DNA of 64,000 bases from Nostoc foliaceum FACHB-393 (GTDB lineage Bacteria > Cyanobacteriota > Cyanobacteriia > Cyanobacteriales > Nostocaceae). Positions 36,235 to 43,691 of the stretch are shown here, piece after piece. How positions within the stretch are numbered: the stretch's first letter is position 1; each line of letters starts with the position of its first letter. Both the position numbers and the translations under genes were made by a program. The stretch spans positions 1 through 64,000 of the forward strand of contig NZ_JACJTD010000014.1 of NCBI RefSeq assembly GCF_014698505.1, given 5' to 3'. A model generated the notes under the pieces. That model saw only the letters and a program-made list of their open reading frames with translations, was not told the DNA's origin and did not search any database.

Positions 36235-37578
36235 ATGAATCACCAGCGTGCTAATACTCTCAAAGCTGCATTTCAAGTTTGTAATGTTGAACCGCTAGAG
36301 GGTGCAGACATGGAGCGCTACTATGTTGATTTATCAGCAGTCCGCAAAACTTCAGCAATAGACAGCGTTAGTACAATTTTAGACTTTCAAGAACCCGCAG
36401 ATTTCAGCACGATTTTGTTTACCGGACATCGCGGCTGTGGCAAAAGTACAGAATTAAAACGCATTCAGAAACAATGGGAAGAACAATACCACGTAATTTA
36501 TTTAGAAGTTAACGAAGAAACAGATATTAATGATGCTAGTTATACAGATTTATATTTAATCGTCATCAAACAAGTAGAATTTGAGTTGCGTAAATTAGGT
36601 TTGAAATTTGATCCTCAACTTCTGGGGAACTTTGAATCTTGGTTTAAGGATATTACCAAAGAAACCGAAGAAACTGTGGAAAGGTCTGTCAGTATTGAAG
36701 GAGAAGCGACTCTGAAACCGGAAGCTCCATTTATCGCTAAATTGATGGTTAAATTACTGGCACAAATTAAAGGATCTGATAAACAAAAAACTACTATTCG
36801 TCAAACTTTAGAAAAAGACCTATCACGTCTGAAAGCAGATATTAACCTTTTATTAGGAGATGCCTACGTTAAACTCCGAAAAAAATTCCCTCAATATAAG
36901 GGTTTATTGATTATTTTTGACAACATGGATCGTGTACCACCGACGATTGCAGAACATTTATTTTTTGACTATGCGGCTCAGTTACAAGAACTAGATTGCA
37001 CGATAATTTATACAGTGCCAATTTCTGTGCTTTGTTCCCCTAAAAGTCCACTCAGTCAGTTTGATGGTAATCCTCATATTGTACCAATGGTGAATATTTA
37101 TGAATTTGAACGCGATCGCTGCGATTTAAATTACAATCAAACCGGACTAGAAGCAGTCGCTAGTGTCATTGAAAAGCGGGTAGATATTGATGCTGTATTT
37201 GAATCTCCCCAGGAATTGCTAGATTTAGCAAAAGCCAGTGGAGGACATGTCCGCCAATTAATGCAGATGATGCGGACTGCTTGCCTAAATGCTAGTACTC
37301 GCAAACATCCCAAAATTATTGCCGAAGATATTATCTATGCTGTGAAACAACAGCAATTTAGTTTTGAAAGGTTTATTCCTGAAGAACATTATGCGTTTTT
37401 AGCTCAAGTGTGTATAACCAAGAATATTAGCAAAGATGATCTCGGTCAGTTAATGCTGTTTAACACTTCAGTTTTGGAATACAACGGCGAGAAACGGTGG
37501 AATTATCCCAATCCAGTGGTGAAGCAAAATGAATTCTTCCAGAACGCCATCGAATCTGTACTCGCAGAGCAACCTTAG
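36235..37578 (+). CDS. P-loop AAA-type NTPase (paired with a TPR gene)
   Basis: 447-residue soluble ATPase. Walker A is FTGHRGCGKSTELKRIQ (near residue 65); Walker B is in KGLLIIFDNMDRVPPT; a sensor-like arginine region follows (GGHVRQLMQMMRTACLN), as in STAND/Cdc6-like ATPases. A helical insert with Lys and Glu runs between residues ~130 and ~200. Function not known; such ATPases often switch on with ligand binding. The next gene starts 50 bases before the stop, so translation is coupled. ATG at 36235, no clear ribosome site. Confidence 0.85.
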   Translation: MNHQRANTLKAAFQVCNVEPLEGADMERYYVDLSAVRKTSAIDSVSTILDFQEPADFSTILFTGHRGCGKSTELKRIQKQWEEQYHVIYLEVNEETDINDASYTDLYLIVIKQVEFELRKLGLKFDPQLLGNFESWFKDITKETEETVERSVSIEGEATLKPEAPFIAKLMVKLLAQIKGSDKQKTTIRQTLEKDLSRLKADINLLLGDAYVKLRKKFPQYKGLLIIFDNMDRVPPTIAEHLFFDYAAQLQELDCTIIYTVPISVLCSPKSPLSQFDGNPHIVPMVNIYEFERDRCDLNYNQTGLEAVASVIEKRVDIDAVFESPQELLDLAKASGGHVRQLMQMMRTACLNASTRKHPKIIAEDIIYAVKQQQFSFERFIPEEHYAFLAQVCITKNISKDDLGQLMLFNTSVLEYNGEKRWNYPNPVVKQNEFFQNAIESVLAEQP

Positions 37579-39589
37579 GTCAGAAATAGGGCCATTTATC
37601 GCGCTTAATCAAGAAGTATTTAATGAATTACTTACTTTTGTAGACTTTGCAGAAAAGTTTACGATTGGTTCTGTAGAAATTAATTTTCCCCCAGACGCAG
37701 AATTATTAGTTGAGGCGCTAAAAACAAGTCCTGAGTGTCAGGATATTCAGTTTGTGACTATGAATTTTTATGATGCAAATTTGCGATTTATCAGGGATAA
37801 AATTGTCAATATATTACCAAGTATTGAAATAGAACTTCACAAAAAATTAGTCTTGATTGTACAAGGTTTAGAAAAGTCTATTGGCGTTTATGGAGAGTAT
37901 CCGCCAGTTTTACAAGACCTCAACTTTGTCCGAGATGCTTATAAAAGAACTGTTCCTCATCCGATTCTGTTTATTCTGCCAGATTATGCCCTGACTCGGT
38001 TAGCCAAATTTGCTCCTGATTTTTGGGCTTGGCAATCGGGAATATTTCAGTTTGAAACACCTCAAAATACCAAAGAGAATGCAATTAATGAAACTCGAAG
38101 TACTGAGAAAATCCTAAACAGATTAGAACCTCCAGAAAAGCAAGAGCGGATCGATTTATTACACCGCCTGCTAATGGAATATAAAGCTACTGGACATCAG
38201 GTCACAGGAGAAAACCTCCGCAGCTATAGTAATATTTTGCATCAGCTAGGAGTCGCCTATCTAAGTAAGAATGAACCTATCAAAGCTAGAGAATATTTAG
38301 AAGAAGCCGACGAACAAATAGCTAATGAGTTTCAAGATTCCACCTTCGGTGCTGAAGTCCTCAACACATTGGGAGATTCTTATGGGCTGCAAAGGCAATT
38401 TAATACAGCGATCGCTTATTATCAAAAATCTTTAAGTATTTCACAGCAACATCAGAATTCTCGCGGCGAAATTGCTGCTTTGTTGAAACTGGGGAATGCT
38501 TACCGAGACTTGAGACAATTTACACAGGCGACAACTTTCTATCAACAGCGTCTAGAAATTGAACAACAAATAGGCGATCGCTATTCTCAAGCCAACACCT
38601 ACCACCAGTTGGGAATAGTTGCCCAACAATTGCGGGAATTTGAGGAGGCGCGGCGCAATTACCAACAAGCTTTGGCGATCAAAATTGAATTTGGTGATCG
38701 CTATTCTCAAGCTAGCACCTACCACGAGTTGGGAAGAATTGCCCAACAATTGCGGGAATTTGAGGAGGCGCGGCGTAATTACCAACAAGCTTTGGCTATC
38801 AAAATCGAATTTGGCGATCGCTATTCTCAAGCTAGCACCTACCACCAGTTGGGAATAGTTGCCCAACAATTGCGGGAATTTGAGGAGGCGCGGCGCAATT
38901 ACCAACAAGCTTTGGCTATCAAAATCGAATTTGGCGATCGCTATTCTTCTGCCAGCACCTACCACCAGTTGGGAAGAGTTGCCCAAGATTTGCGGGAATT
39001 TGAGGAGGCGCGGCGCAATTACCAACAAGCTTTGGCTATCTACATCGAATTTGGTGATCGCTATTCTTCTGCCAGCACTTACCATCAGTTGGGAAGAGTT
39101 GCCCAAGATTTGCAGGAATTTGAGGAGGCGCGGCGTAATTACCAACAAGCTTTGGCAATTTACATCGAATTTGGCGATCGCTATTCTTCTGCCAGCACTT
39201 ACCACCAGTTGGGATATGTTGCCCAAGATTTGGGGGAATTTGAGGAGGCGCGGCGCAATTATCAACAAGCTTTGGCTATCAAAATCGAATTTGGCGATCG
39301 CTATCACCAAGCTAAAATATACCACCAGTTAGGATATGTTGCCCAAGAATTGCGGGAATTTGAGGAGGCGCGGCGCAATTACCAACAAGCTTTGGCTATC
39401 AAAATCGAATTTGGCGATCGCTATTCTCAAGCACTCACTTACCACTGTTTAGGAATGCTTGCAGAAGCAGAAGAAAACTACGCAGAGGCGAGGGTTAATT
39501 TGCAGACAGCGTTGGAGATATATGTTGGGTATAAGGATGAATATTGGGCGGCGATCGCACGGGAGGCGTTAGAGAGATTACCAGAGTGA
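37529..39589 (+). CDS. Tetratricopeptide-repeat protein, NTPase partner
   Basis: 686 residues. The N-terminal ~180 residues form a domain with a conserved LVLIVQGLEKSIG strand and HPILFILPDYALTRLAKFAP, resembling a P-loop-lacking NTPase-like regulatory domain. From ~215 come canonical TPRs with 40-residue period. Eight (about residues 345-670, DNA 38574-39534) are nearly identical (FGDRYSQASTYHQLG, LREFEEARRNYQQALAI), as are their 120-bp DNA units. Its frame overlaps the upstream ATPase by 50 bases (start at the ATG 37529; a later start is possible). Likely the scaffold or sensor of the pair. Partner and process unknown. Confidence 0.85.
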   Translation: MNSSRTPSNLYSQSNLRSEIGPFIALNQEVFNELLTFVDFAEKFTIGSVEINFPPDAELLVEALKTSPECQDIQFVTMNFYDANLRFIRDKIVNILPSIEIELHKKLVLIVQGLEKSIGVYGEYPPVLQDLNFVRDAYKRTVPHPILFILPDYALTRLAKFAPDFWAWQSGIFQFETPQNTKENAINETRSTEKILNRLEPPEKQERIDLLHRLLMEYKATGHQVTGENLRSYSNILHQLGVAYLSKNEPIKAREYLEEADEQIANEFQDSTFGAEVLNTLGDSYGLQRQFNTAIAYYQKSLSISQQHQNSRGEIAALLKLGNAYRDLRQFTQATTFYQQRLEIEQQIGDRYSQANTYHQLGIVAQQLREFEEARRNYQQALAIKIEFGDRYSQASTYHELGRIAQQLREFEEARRNYQQALAIKIEFGDRYSQASTYHQLGIVAQQLREFEEARRNYQQALAIKIEFGDRYSSASTYHQLGRVAQDLREFEEARRNYQQALAIYIEFGDRYSSASTYHQLGRVAQDLQEFEEARRNYQQALAIYIEFGDRYSSASTYHQLGYVAQDLGEFEEARRNYQQALAIKIEFGDRYHQAKIYHQLGYVAQELREFEEARRNYQQALAIKIEFGDRYSQALTYHCLGMLAEAEENYAEARVNLQTALEIYVGYKDEYWAAIAREALERLPE
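38574..39534 (+). repeat. 120-bp intragenic tandem repeat (TPR codons)
   Basis: Eight 120-base units, each holding a GCGATCGC or GTGATCGC near its start followed by tattct. Units differ at few positions, with shared variants between neighbours (sTTCT.GCC units 4-6), a sign of recent unit exchange. They encode TPR helices. Confidence 0.9.
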
Positions 39590-39608
39590 TGACAAGGCGA
39601 TCGCTTAT

Positions 39609-39827
39609 TTAAAGCGCTTCCCATTCTTCTCTACTAACTTGAGTTTGTTTTAAAATTTTTGCCAGTAAGCTTTTGCTGATATCTCCTTCGTGGGGGTTAG
39701 GAATGATTAATCTCAGTTCATCTTTAACCATAAATTGATGTTTTTTACCTGAAAAAGGCCTTTCAAAAGCAAGTTGTTTCAAGTAATAAATTAAGTCCCT
39801 GCGATTAATCGGCCCAAAGTTTGGCAT
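39609..39827 (-). CDS. hicA: HicA-type mRNA interferase toxin
   Basis: 72 residues, dsRBD-like HicA fold. The catalytic His stands in SGKKHQFMVKD-type context, and the family end IPNPHEGDISKSLLAKILKQ is complete. HicA cleaves mRNA unless bound by HicB. Its start (39827) overlaps the hicB stop by one base, TAATG, so the two are coupled. The order antitoxin then toxin is normal for this orientation. Confidence 0.9.
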   Translation of the reverse strand: MPNFGPINRRDLIYYLKQLAFERPFSGKKHQFMVKDELRLIIPNPHEGDISKSLLAKILKQTQVSREEWEAL

Positions 39828-40069
39828 TAAGCCGCATCCTTTTTTAAAGCAAGAGAGATTCCGTCTAGTTCAGGTAAATTGTGCCCTAACTGTAGTCCTA
39901 AAACAATCCACTCTTCTAAAGATTGTTTTAACTCTTCTCTGCAAGCTTCCAGCGTAGACGCATTCGCATATAACCCCTGCAATTCAGGTACTTCTACATA
40001 AAAAGTACCATCTTCTAAAATTTCATAGTTTGCTCTGTGCAAAGCTGCTTGAATATACTCTGTCAGCAT
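39827..40069 (-). CDS. hicB: HicB-type antitoxin
   Basis: 80 residues with the RNase-H-like HicB fold: ANYEILEDGTFYVEVPELQG, then YANASTLEACREELKQSLEEW. It lacks a clear C-terminal DNA-binding domain, so repression of its own promoter may need the toxin complex. Pairs with hicA. The pair stands between two copies of the TPR gene's 3' end. Confidence 0.9.
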   Translation of the reverse strand: MLTEYIQAALHRANYEILEDGTFYVEVPELQGLYANASTLEACREELKQSLEEWIVLGLQLGHNLPELDGISLALKKDAA

Positions 40070-40134
40070 TTCAAGAATTTATACAAAACTGCCTATTTGA
40101 CTAAATTGTAAGCTAAAAATCAAAGTTTAGATTA

Positions 40135-40317
40135 GCGATCGCTATTCCTAAGCACTCACCTACGACGCTTTAGGAACGCTTGCAAAAGAAAAGCAGAAGA
40201 AAACTACACAGAGGCGAGAGTTCATTTGCAGACAGTGTTGAAGATATATGTTGAGTATAAAGATGAATATCGGAGGGCGATCGCACGGGAGGCGTTAGAG
40301 AGATTACCAAAGTGATG
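40135..40317 (+). pseudogene. Duplicate of the TPR gene's 3' end
   Basis: About 180 bases matching 39414-39591, from GCGATCGCTATTC to the gene's end (gagagattaccaaagtgatg). It carries point changes and a 5-base insertion in the aagcagaagaaaactac stretch, which breaks the frame. It is not translatable as such. With the intact copy it forms a direct repeat around hicBA. Confidence 0.9.
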
Positions 40318-40414
40318 GGGTGATGGCATTTAACAAGGGGGCGACCAGATCATACTTATTAGGCAGGCGTAGCAAGTTGGTACAATCGCATTGTCAGCCA
40401 AAACAATCAAATTC

Positions 40415-40639
40415 AATTCGGGTGGTCGTTTATTGAATTCGGGTGGTCGTTTATTAAATTCGGGTGGTCGTTTATTGAATTCGGGTAGTCGTTTATTGAA
40501 TTCGGGTAGTCGTTTATTGAATTCGGGTGGTCGTTTATTGAATTCGGGTGGTCGTTTATTGAATTCGGGTGGTCGTTTATTGAATTCGGGTGGTTGTTTA
40601 TTGAATTCGGGTGGTTGTTTATTGAATTCGGGTAGTGGT
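40415..40639. repeat. 21-bp tandem array (10 units plus part)
   Basis: Ten full 21-bp units starting aattcgggtggtcgtttatt, with a few substitutions (ggtagtcg, ggttgt), plus part of an eleventh. Translated it would give the heptapeptide NSGGRLL again and again. No start signal, so I treat it as non-coding. A copy of the cagacttgtgtgtacacc arm lies 35 bases beyond (40675-40693). Confidence 0.9.
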
Positions 40640-40786
40640 TAAGGTGGAGTAAAACCCAGATTCTTGAACCACTTCAGACTTGTGTGTACACCTTAGATCC
40701 TAAAAGGAGAGAGGAATGGAAGTGAGGTCAAAGTATATGCCAAAACTACGTCAAAATTTAAATAAACGCGATCGCACTTACCAACA

Positions 40787-41146
40787 ATGCAGATTACCCA
40801 AAGTCTCCATACAGCAATTCTCGTAACTGATTTAGAACGCTCCGAACACTTTTATGGCAAAGTATTGGGATTATCCAAAATAGATCGTTCCCTAAAATAC
40901 GCTGGTGCATGGTATCAAGTCGGCGATTATCAAATTCACCTGATAGTTGCACCTACTGTCCCCACCGACAACCCAAACGAAAAATGGGGACGCAACCCCC
41001 ACATTGCTTTCTCTGTCGCTAACTTGGAGGCTGCCAAACAAGACTTGCTCAATCATAATTATCCCATTCAACCCAGTGCTTCGGGTCGCCCTGCCTTATT
41101 CACTCAAGATCCTGATGGAAATATTATCGAGTTGAGTCAGCAGTGA
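40787..41146 (+). CDS. VOC (glyoxalase/bleomycin-resistance) family protein
   Basis: 119 residues, one vicinal-oxygen-chelate domain pair. Metal ligands are plausible: His in QSLHTAILVTDLERSEHFYG, Gln/His in YQIHLIVAP, His in NPHIAFSVANL and Glu in DGNIIELSQQ. The beta-alpha-beta-beta-beta pattern is clear. Substrate not readable; may be a lyase or dioxygenase. ATG at 40787, with a 21-bp array upstream. Confidence 0.85.
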   Translation: MQITQSLHTAILVTDLERSEHFYGKVLGLSKIDRSLKYAGAWYQVGDYQIHLIVAPTVPTDNPNEKWGRNPHIAFSVANLEAAKQDLLNHNYPIQPSASGRPALFTQDPDGNIIELSQQ

Positions 41147-41290
41147 GAGGATGTTTGAAAAGTTTACGGTTGTATTAAGATCCCCCCTAAAAAAGGGGGA
41201 AATAACCTTCTCAAAGTCCTCCTTTTTAAGGAGGATTTAGGAGGATCTAAACTTTTTGGTACATCAACCACTACTTTTAAAACATCCTCT
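41146..41290. mobile_element. 145-bp MITE-like hairpin element
   Basis: agaggatgttt at 41146-41156 and its exact complement at 41280-41290 form an 11-bp terminal inverted repeat. Between them lie more arms (ccccctaaaaaaggggg; ctcctttttaaggag). Immediately after the VOC stop codon. No coding capacity. Confidence 0.7.
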
Positions 41291-41334
41291 GAGAGGGAGT
41301 GGGAAAATAATCAATGACTAATGACTAATGACCA

Positions 41335-42651
41335 ATGAAAATAATTGCCTACTCTTACACCAATCCGCTATTAGAATCTTCTCCCGATCAAGCCGATTGG
41401 GGATGGGAGGTGGATCGGGTTTATGAAGATTTGGGCAAGCCAGAGTCTTCTGGACACGCTACGCGAACGCAATTACAACAATTATTTACCGATTGCGAAA
41501 CTGAACCAGCAGATTACCTTTTGATTCGTCGGTTGGAAGAATTAGGGGATACTGTAGAGGAAATTAGCGATCGCTTGCATGAACTCGAAGCAATCGGAGT
41601 AGCGATAATTGCCACAGAACAGCCCTACACTTCCGAAAATTACCCTCTCGGTGCTGACTTGCTGAATTTGCTACACGCAATCCAACGTCAGCAACGTAGT
41701 CGCCGCATTCGTCAAGGACACGCCCGTAACCGTCTTGAGGTTGCACCGCCACCCGGCAAAGTTCCTTACGGCTATCGCAGAGGTAAGGGAAAATATACTG
41801 TTGATCGCAGTACTTCACCAGTAGTCAAAGATTTTTTTGAACACTTTTTACTCTATGGTTCCCTGCGGGGTTCAGTTCGTTACTTGGCGAAAAAATACGG
41901 CAAAAAAATCTCTGTAACCACAGGAAGACGCTGGCTGACTAATCCAGTTTATCGCGGTAATACAGCTTACCAAAATGGTGAAATTATCTCCAATACTCAT
42001 ATTCCGATAATTTCTAAGGAAGAAGCTGCCCAGGTTGACCGACTTTTACGCCGTAACAGCCGTTTACCATCCCGAACTGCCAGTGCGCCGCGTTCTTTAG
42101 CTGGGTTGGTTGTCTGTGCTGAGTGTCACTCACACATGACAGTTACTCGTGTCACCCAACGCAATCAAGATAAGGAGTATCTTTATTTACGTTCTACTAG
42201 CTGTCCGCAACAGCCAAAGTGTAAGGCTATTCCTTACCAAGAGGTTTTAGAACATACAATTGAAACCGTTTGCCGTGATTTACCCTTAGCTGTAGCGGGA
42301 ATGAATTTTCCCCAATTGGATGCAGTGAAGAATAGTTTAGGACAAGCGATCGCTCGTCAGCAAGAAATACTTGCTCAGTTACCCGCTTTAATCGAAACTG
42401 GAATTTTAGATATTGAAACAGCAAAGTTAAGGGCTTACAAACTCCGCACAGAAATTTCCGCACTCGAAGCAAAGTTGGCGACTCTTCCCCCAGTTAACTT
42501 GCGTTCTGTTGCTCAAGCTGTTTCTATACCACAATTTTGGTTAGATTTGTCGGAAACAGAGCGACGATTTTACTTTCGAGAATTTATCAGGCAAATTGAT
42601 ATTAGTCTTCAGAATAAAGAACTAAAACTCCAAGTTATTTTTATTTTTTAA
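41335..42651 (+). CDS. Large serine recombinase family, degenerate catalytic domain
   Basis: 438 residues. The C-terminal two thirds follow large serine recombinases: PPPGKVPYGYRRGKGKYTVD, WLTNPVYRGNTAYQNGE, LAGLVVCAECHSHMTVTRV (zinc ribbon with AECHS and CPQQPKC) and a long coiled coil. The N-terminal domain resembles a resolvase fold but the expected YxRVS becomes YSYTN, and the DRLxR motif becomes RRLEELGD, so the usual catalytic Ser and Args are absent. It may be an inactivated or divergent recombinase (XisF-like, from memory). No attachment sites recognised. ATG at 41335. Confidence 0.75.
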   Translation: MKIIAYSYTNPLLESSPDQADWGWEVDRVYEDLGKPESSGHATRTQLQQLFTDCETEPADYLLIRRLEELGDTVEEISDRLHELEAIGVAIIATEQPYTSENYPLGADLLNLLHAIQRQQRSRRIRQGHARNRLEVAPPPGKVPYGYRRGKGKYTVDRSTSPVVKDFFEHFLLYGSLRGSVRYLAKKYGKKISVTTGRRWLTNPVYRGNTAYQNGEIISNTHIPIISKEEAAQVDRLLRRNSRLPSRTASAPRSLAGLVVCAECHSHMTVTRVTQRNQDKEYLYLRSTSCPQQPKCKAIPYQEVLEHTIETVCRDLPLAVAGMNFPQLDAVKNSLGQAIARQQEILAQLPALIETGILDIETAKLRAYKLRTEISALEAKLATLPPVNLRSVAQAVSIPQFWLDLSETERRFYFREFIRQIDISLQNKELKLQVIFIF

Positions 42652-42735
42652 TTTAAATGTTATTTCTGAGATGGTTGATCTTAGTATACGCAGCAGCCCT
42701 TTGGAAGAATACCTTACTGATTCACTAATTACCAA

Positions 42736-43224
42736 CTAGTATAAAATTGTTTTGGCAGTAGCGATCGCCTGATCCACACTCTCCACAATATAAACATTTT
42801 CTGGCGACAGTTTTTTAAAGAAAAGTTTACTTTCTTCATCATTATTCAACAAAATTACTTGCTTGTTTGCTTTCAAAGCGAGAGCAATTTCTGAAGCAGT
42901 TCCTGCACCCATACCACAAGCAATAATCAGATCACTGGTAAGAACATTAATATTGTTTCTAGAATTACCCATGTCTGTGAAAATAGCAATATCTACCCAA
43001 GAGGAAATACCATCCTGATTCTCACCCGGAAGTATACCAATAGTTAAACCATCAGCAGATTTTGCACCTTTACTTACTGCATCCATTACCCCTACATTTC
43101 TACCACCAGTGAGTAAAATCCATCCTTGTTTGGCAATAAGTTGACCTAGTATATAAGCATGTTGTAAATCATTTGCTGTCGCATTTTCTCCCCTCCCCAT
43201 AACCCCAATAATAATTTTTCGCAT
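42736..43224 (-). CDS. TIGR00725/SLOG-domain protein
   Basis: 162 residues with the Rossmann-like SLOG (LOG/DprA-related) fold: IIIGVMGRGENATANDL, the signature WILLTGGRNVGVMDAVSKG and GMGAGTASEIALALKANKQV. These proteins are thought to bind or hydrolyse nucleotides; relatives make cytokinin or serve as defence sensors. The catalytic PGGxGTxxE of LOG is GMGAGTASE. Convergent with the recombinase gene. ATG at 43224. Confidence 0.85.
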   Translation of the reverse strand: MRKIIIGVMGRGENATANDLQHAYILGQLIAKQGWILLTGGRNVGVMDAVSKGAKSADGLTIGILPGENQDGISSWVDIAIFTDMGNSRNNINVLTSDLIIACGMGAGTASEIALALKANKQVILLNNDEESKLFFKKLSPENVYIVESVDQAIATAKTILY

Positions 43225-43691
43225 AAGATTTCAGATGATACTGGTTTTCAGCGACAAGTGAAAGCAGTCTCCCTGAAAGGTCAGACCGCTATCCATCCCC
43301 ACCGTATAGACAGACGGATGGGGTTTTCCGCGAATTCTGATAAATCACCTCGAAGCATTCTCTTGAAAAGTTGAGCACCCACTTTTCGTTGCAAATAAAG
43401 GAAATCTAGGATTATTACTCCTACTGAAGTTACTTTAATTACGGGCGGCATCAAGAGAAATTTATGCCGAAGATTTCGGCATCACAATATTTTTTATTAT
43501 AAGTTTACCTATTGATGAACTGATGTTTCTTCCTGATGAAAGAGAACTTAAGCATCAACGTCTTCTAAAGTAGGCTTAAAGAATTAACTACGATGCGATC
43601 AAGCTATGGCGATCGCATCCTGTTTGCAATGCGAGTTTTAGGATAAAGAGCGGACAAATTGTGAATATCTCGTCGATCAAGGAATCAGACT
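43225..43691. other. Intergenic region with terminator-like hairpin
   Basis: 467 bases. ccccaccgt (43297-43305) pairs with acggatgggg (43314-43323), with one bulge, and is followed by TTTT on the plus strand. No plus-strand gene ends here, so it may be part of a leader RNA. The rest shows nothing. Confidence 0.4.

Noticed and set aside
38552..39325. 257-codon minus-strand frame over the TPR repeats
   Set aside because: It is the antisense reading of near-identical repeats; the plus-strand TPR protein fully explains the sequence.
40391..40642. 83-codon frame with NSGGRLL heptads
   Set aside because: Pure translation of a tandem array; no start signal.
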